Below are positions 16,995 to 27,765 of a stretch of 64,000 nt of DNA, in pieces. Made by a program: the position numbers and the translations under genes. The first letter of the stretch is position 1. Every line of letters starts with the position of its first letter. Origin of the DNA: an uncultured Hyphomonas sp. (GTDB lineage Bacteria; Pseudomonadota; Alphaproteobacteria; Caulobacterales; Hyphomonadaceae); assembly GCF_963675305.1 (NCBI RefSeq), contig NZ_OY776147.1, forward strand, positions 434,001 to 498,000, written 5' to 3'. Under the pieces are notes generated by a model, which was not told where the DNA came from, did no database searches, and saw only the letters and a list, made by a program, of their open reading frames with translations.

Positions 16995-19136
16995 ATGAGC
17001 GAAAATCCCGAAGCTCGGCCCTCTGGCCGGGATTTGCTGGCCAGGCAAGAGGCCTCGGAATATTTCGAGCTGGCACAGTCAGGTGGCAGCTGGATGGTCG
17101 TGGGCGGATTCATCGCCGCGTCCATGTGGGTCGGTGCGGCCGCCGGTGTGATCCTGGGCTATTATGGCGTGCCGGCGCTGATGGCGCTCAATCCCTTCAT
17201 TCTGGCAGGCGGCGCGATGGGTATCGCGGTGCCGGCGCTGCTTCTGGTCATGGCCGGCTATATGGGACGCACCAACCGCCGGGCGAGCGCGGCGAATGCC
17301 CTTGTCATGTCGGCAGCGACCCGCCTGATGGCCCCGGCGCGCGAGGCCGGAACAGAGGGCATCACTTTCGCCGAGCAGATGAAGCAGGCCGCCAGCGAGA
17401 TCGACCGGGCGATGGCCCATGCTCTGACGGCGATGAAGGCGATGGCTGGCGAGATCGGCGACGAGCGTATGCGCCTCGAATCCGTTGCCTATGCCAGCGC
17501 TGACAATGCGCGCGACCTGACCGAACGCCTGTCTTCCGAACGCCAGGCGCTGGAAGGCCTCGCCCGGGACCTGCGCTGCCAGCTCAATGAAATGAACGAT
17601 ACGATCCCGCGTCAGGCCGAGGCCATGGTCGCGGCGGCGCGCGCGGCGACAACGGAAATCGGCCAGGCCGACGAGATGCTCGATAACCAGCTCGAAGCCA
17701 TGCGCTCGGCCAGCGAGGCGCTGGCGGCCCGTCTGGCCGACCTCGACAATCTCGCGCGCGAGGCCGGGGCACGTACCGAAACGCTGACCTTCGCGATCAG
17801 CCGGATCGAGGAAAAACTCGACCAGTCCCGCCGCACCGTCGATACGGCTGTGCGGGCAGGGGAGATCGCTGCGGCGGCTGCCATGACGACAGGCGACGCG
17901 CTGAAAGATGCTGTTTCGTCCGCCATCGAAGGCGCCCGTCAGGCCAATCACGAAATCAACCAGTCGACCCGCGCAGCCGCCGAAGAGGCCGCCCAGGCGC
18001 TGGCCCGGCTGCGTCAGGCCGGGCAGGAAACTGCCGCCTCCTTGCGCAGCACCGAATTTGCCGCCCGGGCCGAAGTCGCACGGATCGAGCGCACGGCCAT
18101 GATCGAAGGCCAGAAGCCGAAACCGCCCGCAGATGACCCGCCGCCCGTGATCCAGCCAGCGGCTGCGGCGGACCCTGTTGAGGAAAAGCCGGCCCCGGCC
18201 CCTACCGTCACCCCGCCGCCGCGCGCCGCCGAACCGGCTGCTCCGCCGCGTTCCGGCCAGGTCAATGGCAAGGGCCACACCAATGGTCATTCGCTGACCA
18301 ATGGGCACGCCCTGAAGGACGAGGCGCCGAAGCGTCCGGTGCCGCCGCGCCGGGCGACTGATCCGGATGAGGATCTCTTCGATGCCGCAGCCGACATTCT
18401 CGCCTCGGCAGACCGCTACGGCAAAGAAGAGAAGACGCTGGAAACGCGGCCAGAGATTGGGCCTGAGAGCCCGCCCGAGAGCAAGACTGAACGGGACTCC
18501 GGCGGTTCGCCTCTGGAACTCGGCAAATCGGTCGATCCGAATGACCCGGGCCCGGTCACGCTGCGCCGCCGTTTCGACGATGTGAAGGACGAACCCGGCC
18601 CGCCGCCGCATCCCCTGCGGCGCGCCACGGACATCCCGCAGGCTGAAGCAGGAACGGGCATGCAGACTGCGCCGGACACCCCGGCCAAAGAGCCGCCGCC
18701 ATCGGTCGTCACGCCGCCTGCGTCAAAGGCGGAGCAGGGCGGCGAAATGGGCTGGCGGGATATCATTTCCGATATGAGCCGGGACGACCCGCTGCCGCGC
18801 GACCGCGAGGAAGTGGCCGACCGGCTGATCGCACGCCTGCAGTCCTCCGGCATCCAGCTGCCGGAGACGTTCAAGCCGAAGATGAAGCGCAAAATCGCCG
18901 AGGCCGCCCGGAAAGGTGAGCAGCAGCGCAAGGCTGCGATCCTCGAACATGCGAGCCGTCAGGTGGAACGCGTGACCCAGCGCCTGCGCAATGACGACGA
19001 TCTGCGCACGCTGGCGGAAAGCTTCATCGAGATGGAGCAGGATGATGCGCTGAATGCGCTGGAGCAGACGCAGCGGACCAGCCGCAATGCCAGCCCGCGC
19101 CTTGCGGCCTATCTGCTGCTCGACGCCGCGCTCTAG
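16995..19136 (+). CDS. Two-TM coiled-coil protein, TipN-like architecture
   Basis: A 713-residue protein. Two transmembrane helices lie at about residues 38-58 and 63-88, followed by a long Ala/Glu/Arg-rich coiled coil (about 110-375), a disordered Pro-rich region with an NGKGHTNGHSLTNGH stretch (about 380-590), and a conserved-looking helical C-terminal domain (about 590-713) ending RLAAYLLLDAAL. This layout resembles TipN, the cell-pole landmark of Caulobacter that positions the division plane and flagellum. The resemblance is in domain order and I recall similar C-termini, but I cannot align it here. The start at 16995 follows AAGGGTGG. Confidence 0.6.
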   Translation: MSENPEARPSGRDLLARQEASEYFELAQSGGSWMVVGGFIAASMWVGAAAGVILGYYGVPALMALNPFILAGGAMGIAVPALLLVMAGYMGRTNRRASAANALVMSAATRLMAPAREAGTEGITFAEQMKQAASEIDRAMAHALTAMKAMAGEIGDERMRLESVAYASADNARDLTERLSSERQALEGLARDLRCQLNEMNDTIPRQAEAMVAAARAATTEIGQADEMLDNQLEAMRSASEALAARLADLDNLAREAGARTETLTFAISRIEEKLDQSRRTVDTAVRAGEIAAAAAMTTGDALKDAVSSAIEGARQANHEINQSTRAAAEEAAQALARLRQAGQETAASLRSTEFAARAEVARIERTAMIEGQKPKPPADDPPPVIQPAAAADPVEEKPAPAPTVTPPPRAAEPAAPPRSGQVNGKGHTNGHSLTNGHALKDEAPKRPVPPRRATDPDEDLFDAAADILASADRYGKEEKTLETRPEIGPESPPESKTERDSGGSPLELGKSVDPNDPGPVTLRRRFDDVKDEPGPPPHPLRRATDIPQAEAGTGMQTAPDTPAKEPPPSVVTPPASKAEQGGEMGWRDIISDMSRDDPLPRDREEVADRLIARLQSSGIQLPETFKPKMKRKIAEAARKGEQQRKAAILEHASRQVERVTQRLRNDDDLRTLAESFIEMEQDDALNALEQTQRTSRNASPRLAAYLLLDAAL

Positions 19137-19137
19137 A

Positions 19138-20070
19138 TCAGACGCCGACGACTTCCGTCTGGGCGGCTTCTGCCTTGATCCATTTGATGAATTCGCGCAC
19201 GTCCGGGCTGAGGTGACGGCCTTTGGGCCAGACCAGCCAGTAGCCGAAATCGATGCTGGTCGACCCGTCTGCAAACGGCGCGACGAGCCGACCTGAGGCG
19301 AGGTCTGACGCGGCGATAGCCTGTTTGGCCAGCGCCACGCCGCGGCCTGCAGCAGCAGCCTCGATGACGAGAATGGCCTGGTTGAAGCGCGGGCCGCGGC
19401 TGGCATCCACGCCGTCCACCTTGCGCGCGCGTAGCCAACTGGCCCAGTCGGGGCAGGATGGGTCAACCTCGGTGCTCTCATCGTGGAGCAGTGTGTGGTT
19501 CTTCAAATCTTCCGGCCGGCGGATGGCATCCGGCCCGTCCAGCATGGCGGGCGAGCAGACGGGAAGCACTGTTTCATCAAGCAATTTTTCCGATTTCAGC
19601 CCGTCATAGCTGCCCCGGCCATAGCGGATGGCGAAGTCCGCATCGGCTGTGGTGAAGTCTGTCAGGCCGGTATCGGCACTGATCCAGGCCTCGGTTCCGC
19701 TGTGGAGCTGGTGGAATTTGTCGAGGCGGGGGGCCAGCCATTTGGCGGCGAAGCTGGGGGCGCAGGACACCATGACCCGGCCTTTGCGGGCGGGGGATTG
19801 CATGATGCGGCCAGCTTCAGAAATTCTCTCAAACGCTTCGCGCACGAGCGGCAGGCTGGCCTGGGCCGCATCTGTGAGCAAAACTGAACGGCCGGTGCGC
19901 TTGAACAGCGGCGTTCCGGCATAGTCTTCCAGCTGGCGGATCTGCTGCGAGATGGCGCCCGGGGTCACATTTAGTTCATCTGCAGCCTGTGTGAATGACA
20001 GGCGCCGGGCGGCGGCTTCGAAGGCGCGCAGGGCGTTCAGCGGGGGCAAACGGTCAGTCGGTTCGGCCAT
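19138..20070 (-). CDS. LysR-family regulator, GcvA-like
   Basis: A 310-residue LysR-type regulator. The N-terminal winged helix-turn-helix shows the GcvA-subgroup pattern LPPLNALRAFEAAARRLSFT and ELNVTPGAISQQIRQLE (residues about 8-55), with the effector-binding domain after residue 95. The start at 20070 is the family-typical MAEPTDRLPPLNAL; a much longer upstream frame would antisense the cysG start. It is divergent from the sulfite-reduction operon with about 109 bp between, so it may control that operon, although GcvA-like proteins are not the usual sulfur regulators. The gap contains TTGCCA and TTGGCA arms about 36 bp apart. Confidence 0.9.
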   Translation of the reverse strand: MAEPTDRLPPLNALRAFEAAARRLSFTQAADELNVTPGAISQQIRQLEDYAGTPLFKRTGRSVLLTDAAQASLPLVREAFERISEAGRIMQSPARKGRVMVSCAPSFAAKWLAPRLDKFHQLHSGTEAWISADTGLTDFTTADADFAIRYGRGSYDGLKSEKLLDETVLPVCSPAMLDGPDAIRRPEDLKNHTLLHDESTEVDPSCPDWASWLRARKVDGVDASRGPRFNQAILVIEAAAAGRGVALAKQAIAASDLASGRLVAPFADGSTSIDFGYWLVWPKGRHLSPDVREFIKWIKAEAAQTEVVGV

Positions 20071-20179
20071 AAATAGTTTCTCTAAAGCATCGCTGTAGGG
20101 GTTGCCAGTTGTGTCTCTCCCGTCAAGAGCCATTTTGGCAGCGTGTTGATCAGCTTTGCTAAATAGGGGCTCTGTGCCC

Positions 20180-21583
20180 ATGCGCCAGTTTCCAGCGTTT
20201 TTTAATTTGTCCGGCCAGCGGGTCGTCATCGTCGGCAACGGCGAAGAAGCCCTGCGCAAGCTGCGCCTGTTCGTGTCTGCGGGCGCCTTGCCCGTGATCA
20301 TATCGGATCATACCGGACCAGCGCATGATCATGAGGTGGCCTCGAAGGCGATCGCCATGACCATGGATGACCTGCCTGCCGCCCTCGAAACCGCCCGCCT
20401 CGCCATCGTCGCCGAGGACAATCCGGACGCCATCACCGCCATCCGGGCCGCGCGGGTTCCGCTGAACGTGGTCGACCGGCCGGAGCTTTGCGATTTCACC
20501 GTGCCCTCCATTCTGGACCGGGGCGACATTGTCGCTGCCATCGGCTCCAACGGCACGGCGCCGGTGCTGGCGAAATCCATCCGCACGAAACTGGAAGCGC
20601 TGCTGCCCGCCCGTATCGGAGACCTCGCCGCGCTGGCAGGCCGCCTGCGCGAGACGGTGAAAGCCGCGCTGCCGGACTTTTCCGCCCGCCGCAAATTCTG
20701 GGAGCGCACGCTGACGGGCCGCGCCGCAGAGCTGGCCTATGCCGGAGACCTGCAAGGCGCCGAGGCCGCGATGCGCGCCGAGCTGGCTACACCGGCGGGC
20801 GAGGGCGTCGTGCACATCGTCGGCGCTGGCCCCGGCGATCCGGAACTCCTGACCCTGAAGGCCCTTCGTCTGATCCAGGAAGCGGACATCGTATATTACG
20901 ACCGCCTTGTGTCGGATGGGATTCTCTCCCTCATCCGCCGCGATGCTGACCGCATCTCCGTGGGCAAGGCGAAGGGCAACCATTCCGTGCCGCAGGGCCA
21001 GATCCATGAATTGCTGATCGCGTCGGCCCGCGAGGGCAAGCGCGTCGTGCGCCTGAAGGGCGGCGACCCGTTCGTCTTCGGCCGGGGCGGGGAAGAGCTG
21101 GACGCGGTCGAGGCGGCGGGCATCGAGGCGTTCGTTGTGCCCGGCATTTCCTCCGCCCTCGGATGTGCGGCGAGTGCCGGCATTCCGCTGACCCACCGCG
21201 ATCATGCCCAGGCCGTCACCTTCGTGACCGGCCACGCCAAGGCTGGCGGCGTGCCGGACCTCGACTGGCCGTCCCTCGCCAAGCGCGGGCAGACGGTCAG
21301 CGTTTATATGGGTGTCGGCACGGCGGGCACGATTGCCGAGAAACTGATCGAGGCTGGCCGCGCGCCGCAGACGCCGGTTGCCGTGATCGAGAACGGCACA
21401 CGGGAAAATGAAGTCCGCGCCTTTGGCATGCTGGAAGAACTGCCCCAGCTGATCGAGGCCCATGGCATCAAGGGCCCGGCCCTGCTGATCATCGGCGAAG
21501 TGGCGGGGCTGCGCACTGGGCCTGCCGCCGTCCGTGTTTTCATTGAAGAACCTGCTCCTGCCAAAGAGGTTACCTCCGCATGA
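20180..21583 (+). CDS. cysG: Siroheme synthase (multifunctional)
   Basis: A 467-residue CysG that makes sirohaem, the cofactor of sulfite reductase. The N-terminal part (1-150) is precorrin-2 dehydrogenase/sirohydrochlorin ferrochelatase with a nucleotide site VVIVGNGEEALRKL. The C-terminal part (about 205-450) is uroporphyrinogen-III C-methyltransferase: GAGPGDPELLTLKA, VYYDRLV, RLKGGDPFVFGRGGEE and PGISSA. The start at 20180 places the family's FPAFFNLSG at residue 4; an upstream in-frame start at 20156 is less likely. It leads an operon of six genes with overlapping ends. Confidence 0.95.
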   Translation: MRQFPAFFNLSGQRVVIVGNGEEALRKLRLFVSAGALPVIISDHTGPAHDHEVASKAIAMTMDDLPAALETARLAIVAEDNPDAITAIRAARVPLNVVDRPELCDFTVPSILDRGDIVAAIGSNGTAPVLAKSIRTKLEALLPARIGDLAALAGRLRETVKAALPDFSARRKFWERTLTGRAAELAYAGDLQGAEAAMRAELATPAGEGVVHIVGAGPGDPELLTLKALRLIQEADIVYYDRLVSDGILSLIRRDADRISVGKAKGNHSVPQGQIHELLIASAREGKRVVRLKGGDPFVFGRGGEELDAVEAAGIEAFVVPGISSALGCAASAGIPLTHRDHAQAVTFVTGHAKAGGVPDLDWPSLAKRGQTVSVYMGVGTAGTIAEKLIEAGRAPQTPVAVIENGTRENEVRAFGMLEELPQLIEAHGIKGPALLIIGEVAGLRTGPAAVRVFIEEPAPAKEVTSA

Positions 21584-21885
21584 CGTCCGTCCGCCCGAAA
21601 CTGAAGCCCGAAACGCCAAAGGCCGTCACCGCCTGGGAAACGGCGACCGGCAAATCCGTCTGGATGACGGAGGTCGGCACCTGGTCTGACGATGTCAGCA
21701 AGGCCGCCGCCTTTACCGGCGAGGTGGCCGAGGCGCGCCTTGCCGAAGCCTTCAAGCAGGAAGGCAAGGTGACCGATCCTTATTTCATGGAAGTGACGGA
21801 AACCGGTGGCATCACCGGACGCGAGACGATCCGCGAAACCATCCGTGCCACCGGCCCGACCGTGGCTTATGGAGAGGGCGCCTGA
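21580..21885 (+). CDS. DUF2849 family protein
   Basis: A 101-residue protein of the DUF2849 family, which in alphaproteobacteria sits between cysG and the sulfite reductase gene. Seen here: KAVTAWETATGKSVW near the N-terminus, a central EARLAEAFKQEGKVTDPYFMEV stretch read in parts, and a C-terminal RETIRATGPTV. No cysteine or known cofactor motif is present. It overlaps cysG by 4 nt and the following GST gene by 1 nt. Function is unknown; constant association suggests a role in sulfite reductase assembly or electron delivery. Confidence 0.85.
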   Translation: MTSVRPKLKPETPKAVTAWETATGKSVWMTEVGTWSDDVSKAAAFTGEVAEARLAEAFKQEGKVTDPYFMEVTETGGITGRETIRETIRATGPTVAYGEGA

Positions 21886-22513
21886 TGCCGACCCGACCGA
21901 TAACCCGGCTGACGCTGTATGGCGACTCCATTTCCGGCAATTGCCAGAAGCCGAAATGGACGGCCGACTTTCTGGGCATTCCCTTCGACTGGGTCGAGGT
22001 GGATATCCTGAAAGGCGGCACACAGACGGAAGACTTCCTGGCCGTGAACCCGGTGGGGCAGGTGCCTGTCGCGCGCTGGCCGGACGGGCGCACGCTCGCC
22101 CAGTCGAACGCCATCATGCTCTACCTCGCCGAAGAGGCGGGCAGCGACCTGATCCCCGAGGACAGTTTCCGCCGGGCACAGATGATGAGCTGGCTGTTCT
22201 GGGAGCAATACTCCCACGAGACCGCCATCGCCGTGCGCAGGTTCCATAAGCATTACCTGAAGAAATCCGAAGATGAGATCGACCCGAATCTGATGGCCAA
22301 GGGCCGCCGGGCGCTCGGCGTGATGGAGATGCAGCTGACCTTCACCGACTGGATTGTCGGGGATGCCATGACGCTCGCAGACATCGCCCTCGTCGCCTAT
22401 ACGCGCCTCGCGCATGAAGGTGGCTTCGATCTTTCCGAGTTCCCGTCGGTCGAGCGCTGGGTCAGCCGCACCGAAGCGGCGCTCGGCATTCCCCACGCCA
22501 AAGAGGCTGCCTG

Positions 22514-22514
<1 letters not shown>
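21885..22514 (+). CDS. Glutathione S-transferase inside the sulfite-reduction operon
   Basis: A 209-residue GST with an N-terminal thioredoxin-like domain (LYGDSISGNCQKPKW at the active-site turn, VNPVGQVPVA with the cis-Pro, and LAQSNAIMLYLAEE) and a C-terminal helical domain (WLFWEQYSHE, FTDWIVGDAMTLADIAL). It overlaps DUF2849 and cysI by one base each, so it is an integral member of the operon. GSTs are not a standard part of this pathway. It might use glutathione with sulfite or sulfide-derived species, but the substrate is unknown. Confidence 0.9.
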
Positions 22515-24155
<1,641 letters not shown>

Positions 24156-24169
<14 letters not shown>

Positions 24170-24650
24170 GGATGGTGCAGAAATCGAGAATCTCTGGCTG
24201 TTTGTCGATCAGGATGATGAAGCAGAGCTAAAGCCTGACCAGGCTGTGACTCTCCCTCTTGGCCGTTTTCTGGAGCAGGCAGACAGCCTCGCTGGACGCA
24301 ATGCGCCGGTGGGTGTACGCCTCGTTCCGGAAGACGATCCGGAACTTTTGGTTCCATTTCTTGAATGGATTCAATTGGTTGAGGTCTCGTTCCCAAAATA
24401 TACCGATGGCCGCGGATACTCCCAGGCACAGCTGTTGCGCCGCCGTCATGGCTATACGGGCGAGTTGCGCGCGGTGGGACACGTGCTGCGCGATCAGATT
24501 TTCTACATGAACCGTTCAGGCTTCGACGCTTACGAGACGGCCCGCGCTGACCTACCTAGTGTTCTGGAAGCCCTGAATGAATTCCGGGACACCTACCAGC
24601 CTGCCGCCGATGGCCGGGTGTCGGTGTTCCACGCAAGACACGGAAGCTGA
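24156..24650 (+). CDS. DUF934 family protein
   Basis: A 164-residue DUF934 protein, regularly found after sulfite reductase genes. The C-terminal core is clear: FPKYTDGRGYSQAQLLRRR, GELRAVGHVLRDQIFYM, and RSGFDAYE. The start at 24156 lies within the cysI 3' end and has an excellent AAGGAGG. The N-terminal 60 residues are variable. No redox motif is visible. The family's molecular function is unknown, though genetic context ties it to sulfite reduction. Confidence 0.9.
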
Positions 24651-24654
24651 GCCC

Positions 24655-25398
24655 ATGCCCTATGGCGATATTTCTCTCCGCCAGAAAGAGGACACCGAAA
24701 CCCGTCTGGCGCGCCTGAATGGCGAGCTGCGCGAGGCCTCGGCCCAGACCATCCTGCGCGTCGCCATGGTGCGTGAATGGCCGGAACAGCTGACCTATGT
24801 GTCGAGCTTCGGGGCAGAGAGCGTCGCCATGCTGTCGCTGATTGCCGAGGTGGACCCGAGCCTCCCGGTCATCTTCCTCGATACCGGCATGCACTTCCCG
24901 CAGACGCTGGACTATCGCGACGAGGTGATCGACCGCCTTGGCCTCACCGGCGTGCGCTCCATCCCGCCGAACGAGACCGAGCGCAAGATCCTCGATCCGG
25001 ACAACAAGCTCTGGAAGTCGGACTCCGACGCCTGCTGCTCCCTGCGCAAGGTGCGCCCGCTGGAGCCGGCACTGGAAGGCTTCAACGCCTGGATCACCGG
25101 CCGCAAGCGCTTCCATGGCGGCGAACGGATGAAGCTGCCGGTCTTCGAGTTTGCGAATGGCCGCTACAAGGTGAACCCGATGGCTGGCTGGACGGCCGAG
25201 GACGTCGACCTGTTCATGAAACAGCGTAACCTCCCGCGCCATCCGCTGGTCGATCAGGGCTATCCGTCCATCGGCTGCTGGCCGTGCACGCGCCCGGCAT
25301 CCGACCCGATGGACCCGCGCTCCGGCCGTTGGGCAGGCCAGAACAAGTCCGAGTGCGGTCTCCATCTCGACAAGGCGGAACGTCCGCGGGTATTCTAA
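24655..25398 (+). CDS. cysH: Assimilatory adenylyl-sulfate (APS) reductase, [4Fe-4S] type
   Basis: A 247-residue thioredoxin-dependent reductase producing sulfite. The presence of the cluster cysteines C127-C128 (DACCSLRK) and C208-C211 (GCWPCTRP) marks the bacterial APS-reductase type rather than the cluster-free PAPS type. The catalytic C234 is in SECGLH near the C-terminus. The nucleotide-binding SSFGAESVAML is at about residues 49-59. It begins 4 nt after DUF934 and ends the operon at a terminator. Confidence 0.95.
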   Translation: MPYGDISLRQKEDTETRLARLNGELREASAQTILRVAMVREWPEQLTYVSSFGAESVAMLSLIAEVDPSLPVIFLDTGMHFPQTLDYRDEVIDRLGLTGVRSIPPNETERKILDPDNKLWKSDSDACCSLRKVRPLEPALEGFNAWITGRKRFHGGERMKLPVFEFANGRYKVNPMAGWTAEDVDLFMKQRNLPRHPLVDQGYPSIGCWPCTRPASDPMDPRSGRWAGQNKSECGLHLDKAERPRVF

Positions 25399-25442
25399 GG
25401 CTCTCTCGGGGCGGCTCTTTCACACCAGGGGGGTCCCCCATT

Positions 25443-25477
25443 CGCCCTTCCCGGCAAAAATCGGGGAGGGCGTTTTC
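25443..25477 (+). terminator. Intrinsic terminator after cysH
   Basis: CGCCCTTCCC at 25443-25452 pairs with GGGGAGGGCG at 25463-25472 and is followed by TTTTC. It ends the sulfite operon and lies just before the tail of the convergent methyltransferase gene. Confidence 0.85.
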
Positions 25478-25486
25478 TTGAGCGGC

Positions 25487-26302
25487 TCAGCCCTGTTTTT
25501 CCCCAAATACGTGTGCCAGCGCGATCGCCCCGGCGGTGGCGACATTGATGCTGTCGAAGCCTGCTGACATGGGGATGCGCACCGGCGTTGCCGCCGCGAT
25601 CAGCGCGTCCGGCAGGCCCGGTCCTTCTGCGCCGAGCAGGATGGCGAGCTTCTCCGGAACGGGCAGGGACTGCATTGGCGCGGCCTCGGATCGGGGCGTC
25701 ATCGCCCAGACCGTATAGCCCGCGTTCAAGACGGCATTTACCATGTCCAGGCCCGTCCCGCCTTGGGCATAGGGCAAAAAGAGGCTCGCCCCGGACGAGA
25801 CGCGGATGGATTTGCGGTAGAGCGGATCGCAGCAGCGTTCGTCCAGCAGCACACCGCCCGCGCCAAAGGCCGCCGCATTCCGGAAACAGGCGCCGGTATT
25901 GTCGTGGTTGGAGAGGTCGGAGAGCAGAAGGAGCGGGCCTGAGCGCGGCTCATCCTGCGCAACAAATTCGCCCGGTAGGGGAATCCTGCCCTTCAACCCG
26001 CAGGCGAGCACGCCGCGGTGCATGGGGAAGCCGGCCACCTGGTCCATCACGTCCTGCGGGGCGGTATAGACCGGCACATCGGCAGGCACTTTTGACAGCA
26101 GGTCCGCCAGCGGCTCCAGCCGGGACTCGGCCAGAAACAGGCTCTCCACTGCAAAACGCGACCGCGTCAGCAGCGTCTCCAGCGTCACCTTGCCCTCGAC
26201 AATGAACCGCCCGCCATGGCCCGACGTCAGGTCCTTCTCACGGATGGAGGTGTAGGCGGCGAGGCGCGGATCTTTGGGGTCAGAAACAGGAAAAACGGGC
26301 AT
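25487..26302 (-). CDS. TrmH-family (SpoU) RNA methyltransferase
   Basis: A 271-residue SPOUT methyltransferase that 2'-O-methylates RNA with S-adenosylmethionine. The N-terminal substrate-binding domain (about 1-95) begins with the typical VSDPKDPRLAAY and FIVEGKVTLE. The catalytic domain carries the knot motifs: LSDLSNHDNTGACFRNAAAFG, ILLGAEGPGLP and IPMSAGFDSINVATAGAIAL. The target, rRNA or tRNA, is unknown. The start is ATG at 26302 or 26326; both lie in a terminator-like hairpin, which is unusual. It converges on the cysH terminator. Confidence 0.9.
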   Translation of the reverse strand: MPVFPVSDPKDPRLAAYTSIREKDLTSGHGGRFIVEGKVTLETLLTRSRFAVESLFLAESRLEPLADLLSKVPADVPVYTAPQDVMDQVAGFPMHRGVLACGLKGRIPLPGEFVAQDEPRSGPLLLLSDLSNHDNTGACFRNAAAFGAGGVLLDERCCDPLYRKSIRVSSGASLFLPYAQGGTGLDMVNAVLNAGYTVWAMTPRSEAAPMQSLPVPEKLAILLGAEGPGLPDALIAAATPVRIPMSAGFDSINVATAGAIALAHVFGEKQG

Positions 26303-26320
26303 GGGAAGAACCCATGCCCG
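26291..26320 (-). terminator. Terminator-like hairpin spanning the methyltransferase start codon
   Basis: On the minus strand CGGGCATGGG, a TTCTT loop and CCCATGCCCG form a perfect 10-bp stem, immediately followed by TTTTT. The ATG of the methyltransferase (26302) is in the 3' arm. It has the form of an intrinsic terminator. It may end an upstream minus-strand transcript (see remnant at 26357) or act as an attenuator of the methyltransferase gene. Confidence 0.65.
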
Positions 26321-26356
26321 CTCCATGCATCCCGATCAATCGCTTGGGGTTTACGA

Positions 26357-26482
26357 TCAGTCGAGAAGATCAATGATGGCGTTGGCGACGAGGCCGGTGG
26401 TGGTTTCTGCATCAACGGCTAAGGACGCCGGAGAGTTCCCGGAAATCGGCCGCGATAGGGGTAATCCGATCCGCTGTGTTGT
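26357..26482 (-). pseudogene. Possible 3' remnant of a lost gene
   Basis: A minus-strand frame without any start codon ends in a protein-like C-terminus reading AVDAETTTGLVANAIIDLLD and then a stop at 26357. It lies 37 nt before the terminator-like hairpin, as the end of a gene would. I cannot name a family. It could equally be chance, since it is only about 42 codons. Confidence 0.25.
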
Positions 26483-26542
26483 CTACACGGACGATTGCGT
26501 TAGGAGTAAGGCACCGCAGAAGGCGGAAGGGGAGATCCGCAC

Positions 26543-27765
26543 ATGACGAAAACGCATCTGGCCACACGGGTGGCGGTGACCATTGTGTTCACCTTGCTGT
26601 ACCTCGCCTTCCTGGCTGAGACGGGCGTGCTGGTGCAGGAGTTTGGCGCCTCGGGGCTGGCCCTGCGGCTGGCGTCGCTGGATTCCCAGAATTTCATCTT
26701 CTTCCCGGTTGCGGGGCTGCTGGCGCTGGTCGCCTTCTGGCAGCCCGCTGTGCTGCTGGTGGATGCGATGTGGCGCGGCCAGCTAAAATTCGGGCGGATC
26801 GTGCTGGGCGGCAGCCTCGTGGTTGCGCTGATCGGGGCCTGGCTCATTTCCGGCGCGTTTGAATCGTCTGAAGCCCGGTCCGTCTTCGAGATCGCGCCGA
26901 AAGCCCTCGCGGCGGATGATGGCGCGCCCGCAACAGCCGAAGCCCCGCCGCTTGCGCCGGTGACCGAAGTGCTGGCCCGCATGCGTATCCTGTCGGGCGT
27001 CGACGGCGGCCTCGGGGAATACCAGGCCCAGTGCGACCGGGAATGGCTGCAATATTCCGTCGCGGCCGAGGTGGAGATGCTTTGCTTCCCGTCAGGCGAG
27101 CGCCTGTCTGTGCGGGCCTGCTGCACGGCCAAGGCCGCGTTCCGCCAGCACCTGAACCGGCTGGCAGCCGAGGCGCCGTCGCGCACCGGCGCCGTGCACC
27201 GCTGGGTGATGCCGGTGAAGATTTTCTTCCTGCTGCTTCTGCTCGGCATCGGCATCCTGCTGGTGCAATACCGCAAGGGGCTGGAGCGTCTGCACGGGGC
27301 AACGCCGTCCGGCATCTCGTTCGGCCTGGCATTGGGCGGGGCGGTGATGCTGATCTGGCCGCTGCTGAACGCCGCGTATCTGCAGACCATGGCATTGTTG
27401 ACCGGGTCCGGCTCGGCCAGTGCCTATACGATCGTTGCGCCGCTCATCGCGCTTGGCTTCGGCGTGTGGACGCTGCTGCTCGTTTTCTTCCACCTGCGGT
27501 CCTATCCCAGCCAGATTGAATATGCGCCAAGGTCGGCGGTTTCATCGCGGCGGCGATTGGCGTGTTCCGCTATGAGGAAATCACGAACTATCTCGCCCGC
27601 ACGCTGGGTGTCGGCGGCGGGCTGGTCGCGATCATCGTGTTTGCGGTGGGCGTGGGCGCGCTCATCATCAGCGTGATCCTCGGCGTCGACCCGACGGACA
27701 TCAAACTGGACGATGATGTGGAAGAGGCGGTGAAGAACGTGGCGGAGAGTGCAGGCGGGGAGTAG
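26543..27765 (+). pseudogene. Multi-TM membrane protein with a frameshift near its 3' end
   Basis: The first frame (from ATG 26543) codes for a membrane protein with hydrophobic segments at about residues 10-30, 50-70, 90-110, 225-245, 255-275 and 290-318, and a central soluble region with four cysteines, including a VRACC pair. After EYAP near 27529 this frame becomes Arg/Ser-rich and low in hydrophobicity until 27676. The protein-like continuation KVGGFIAAAIGVF followed by a further TM helix and an acidic end (VEEAVKNVAESAGGE) is in the -1 frame to 27765. A one-base loss at 27527-27529 explains this. No slippery heptamer is seen. It is either a real frameshift or a sequence error. Family unknown. 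Confidence 0.65.

Noticed and set aside
20071..20179. A riboswitch or SAM-type leader before cysG
   Set aside because: The gap is only about 110 bp, shared with the LysR promoter, and I could not draw a known riboswitch fold.
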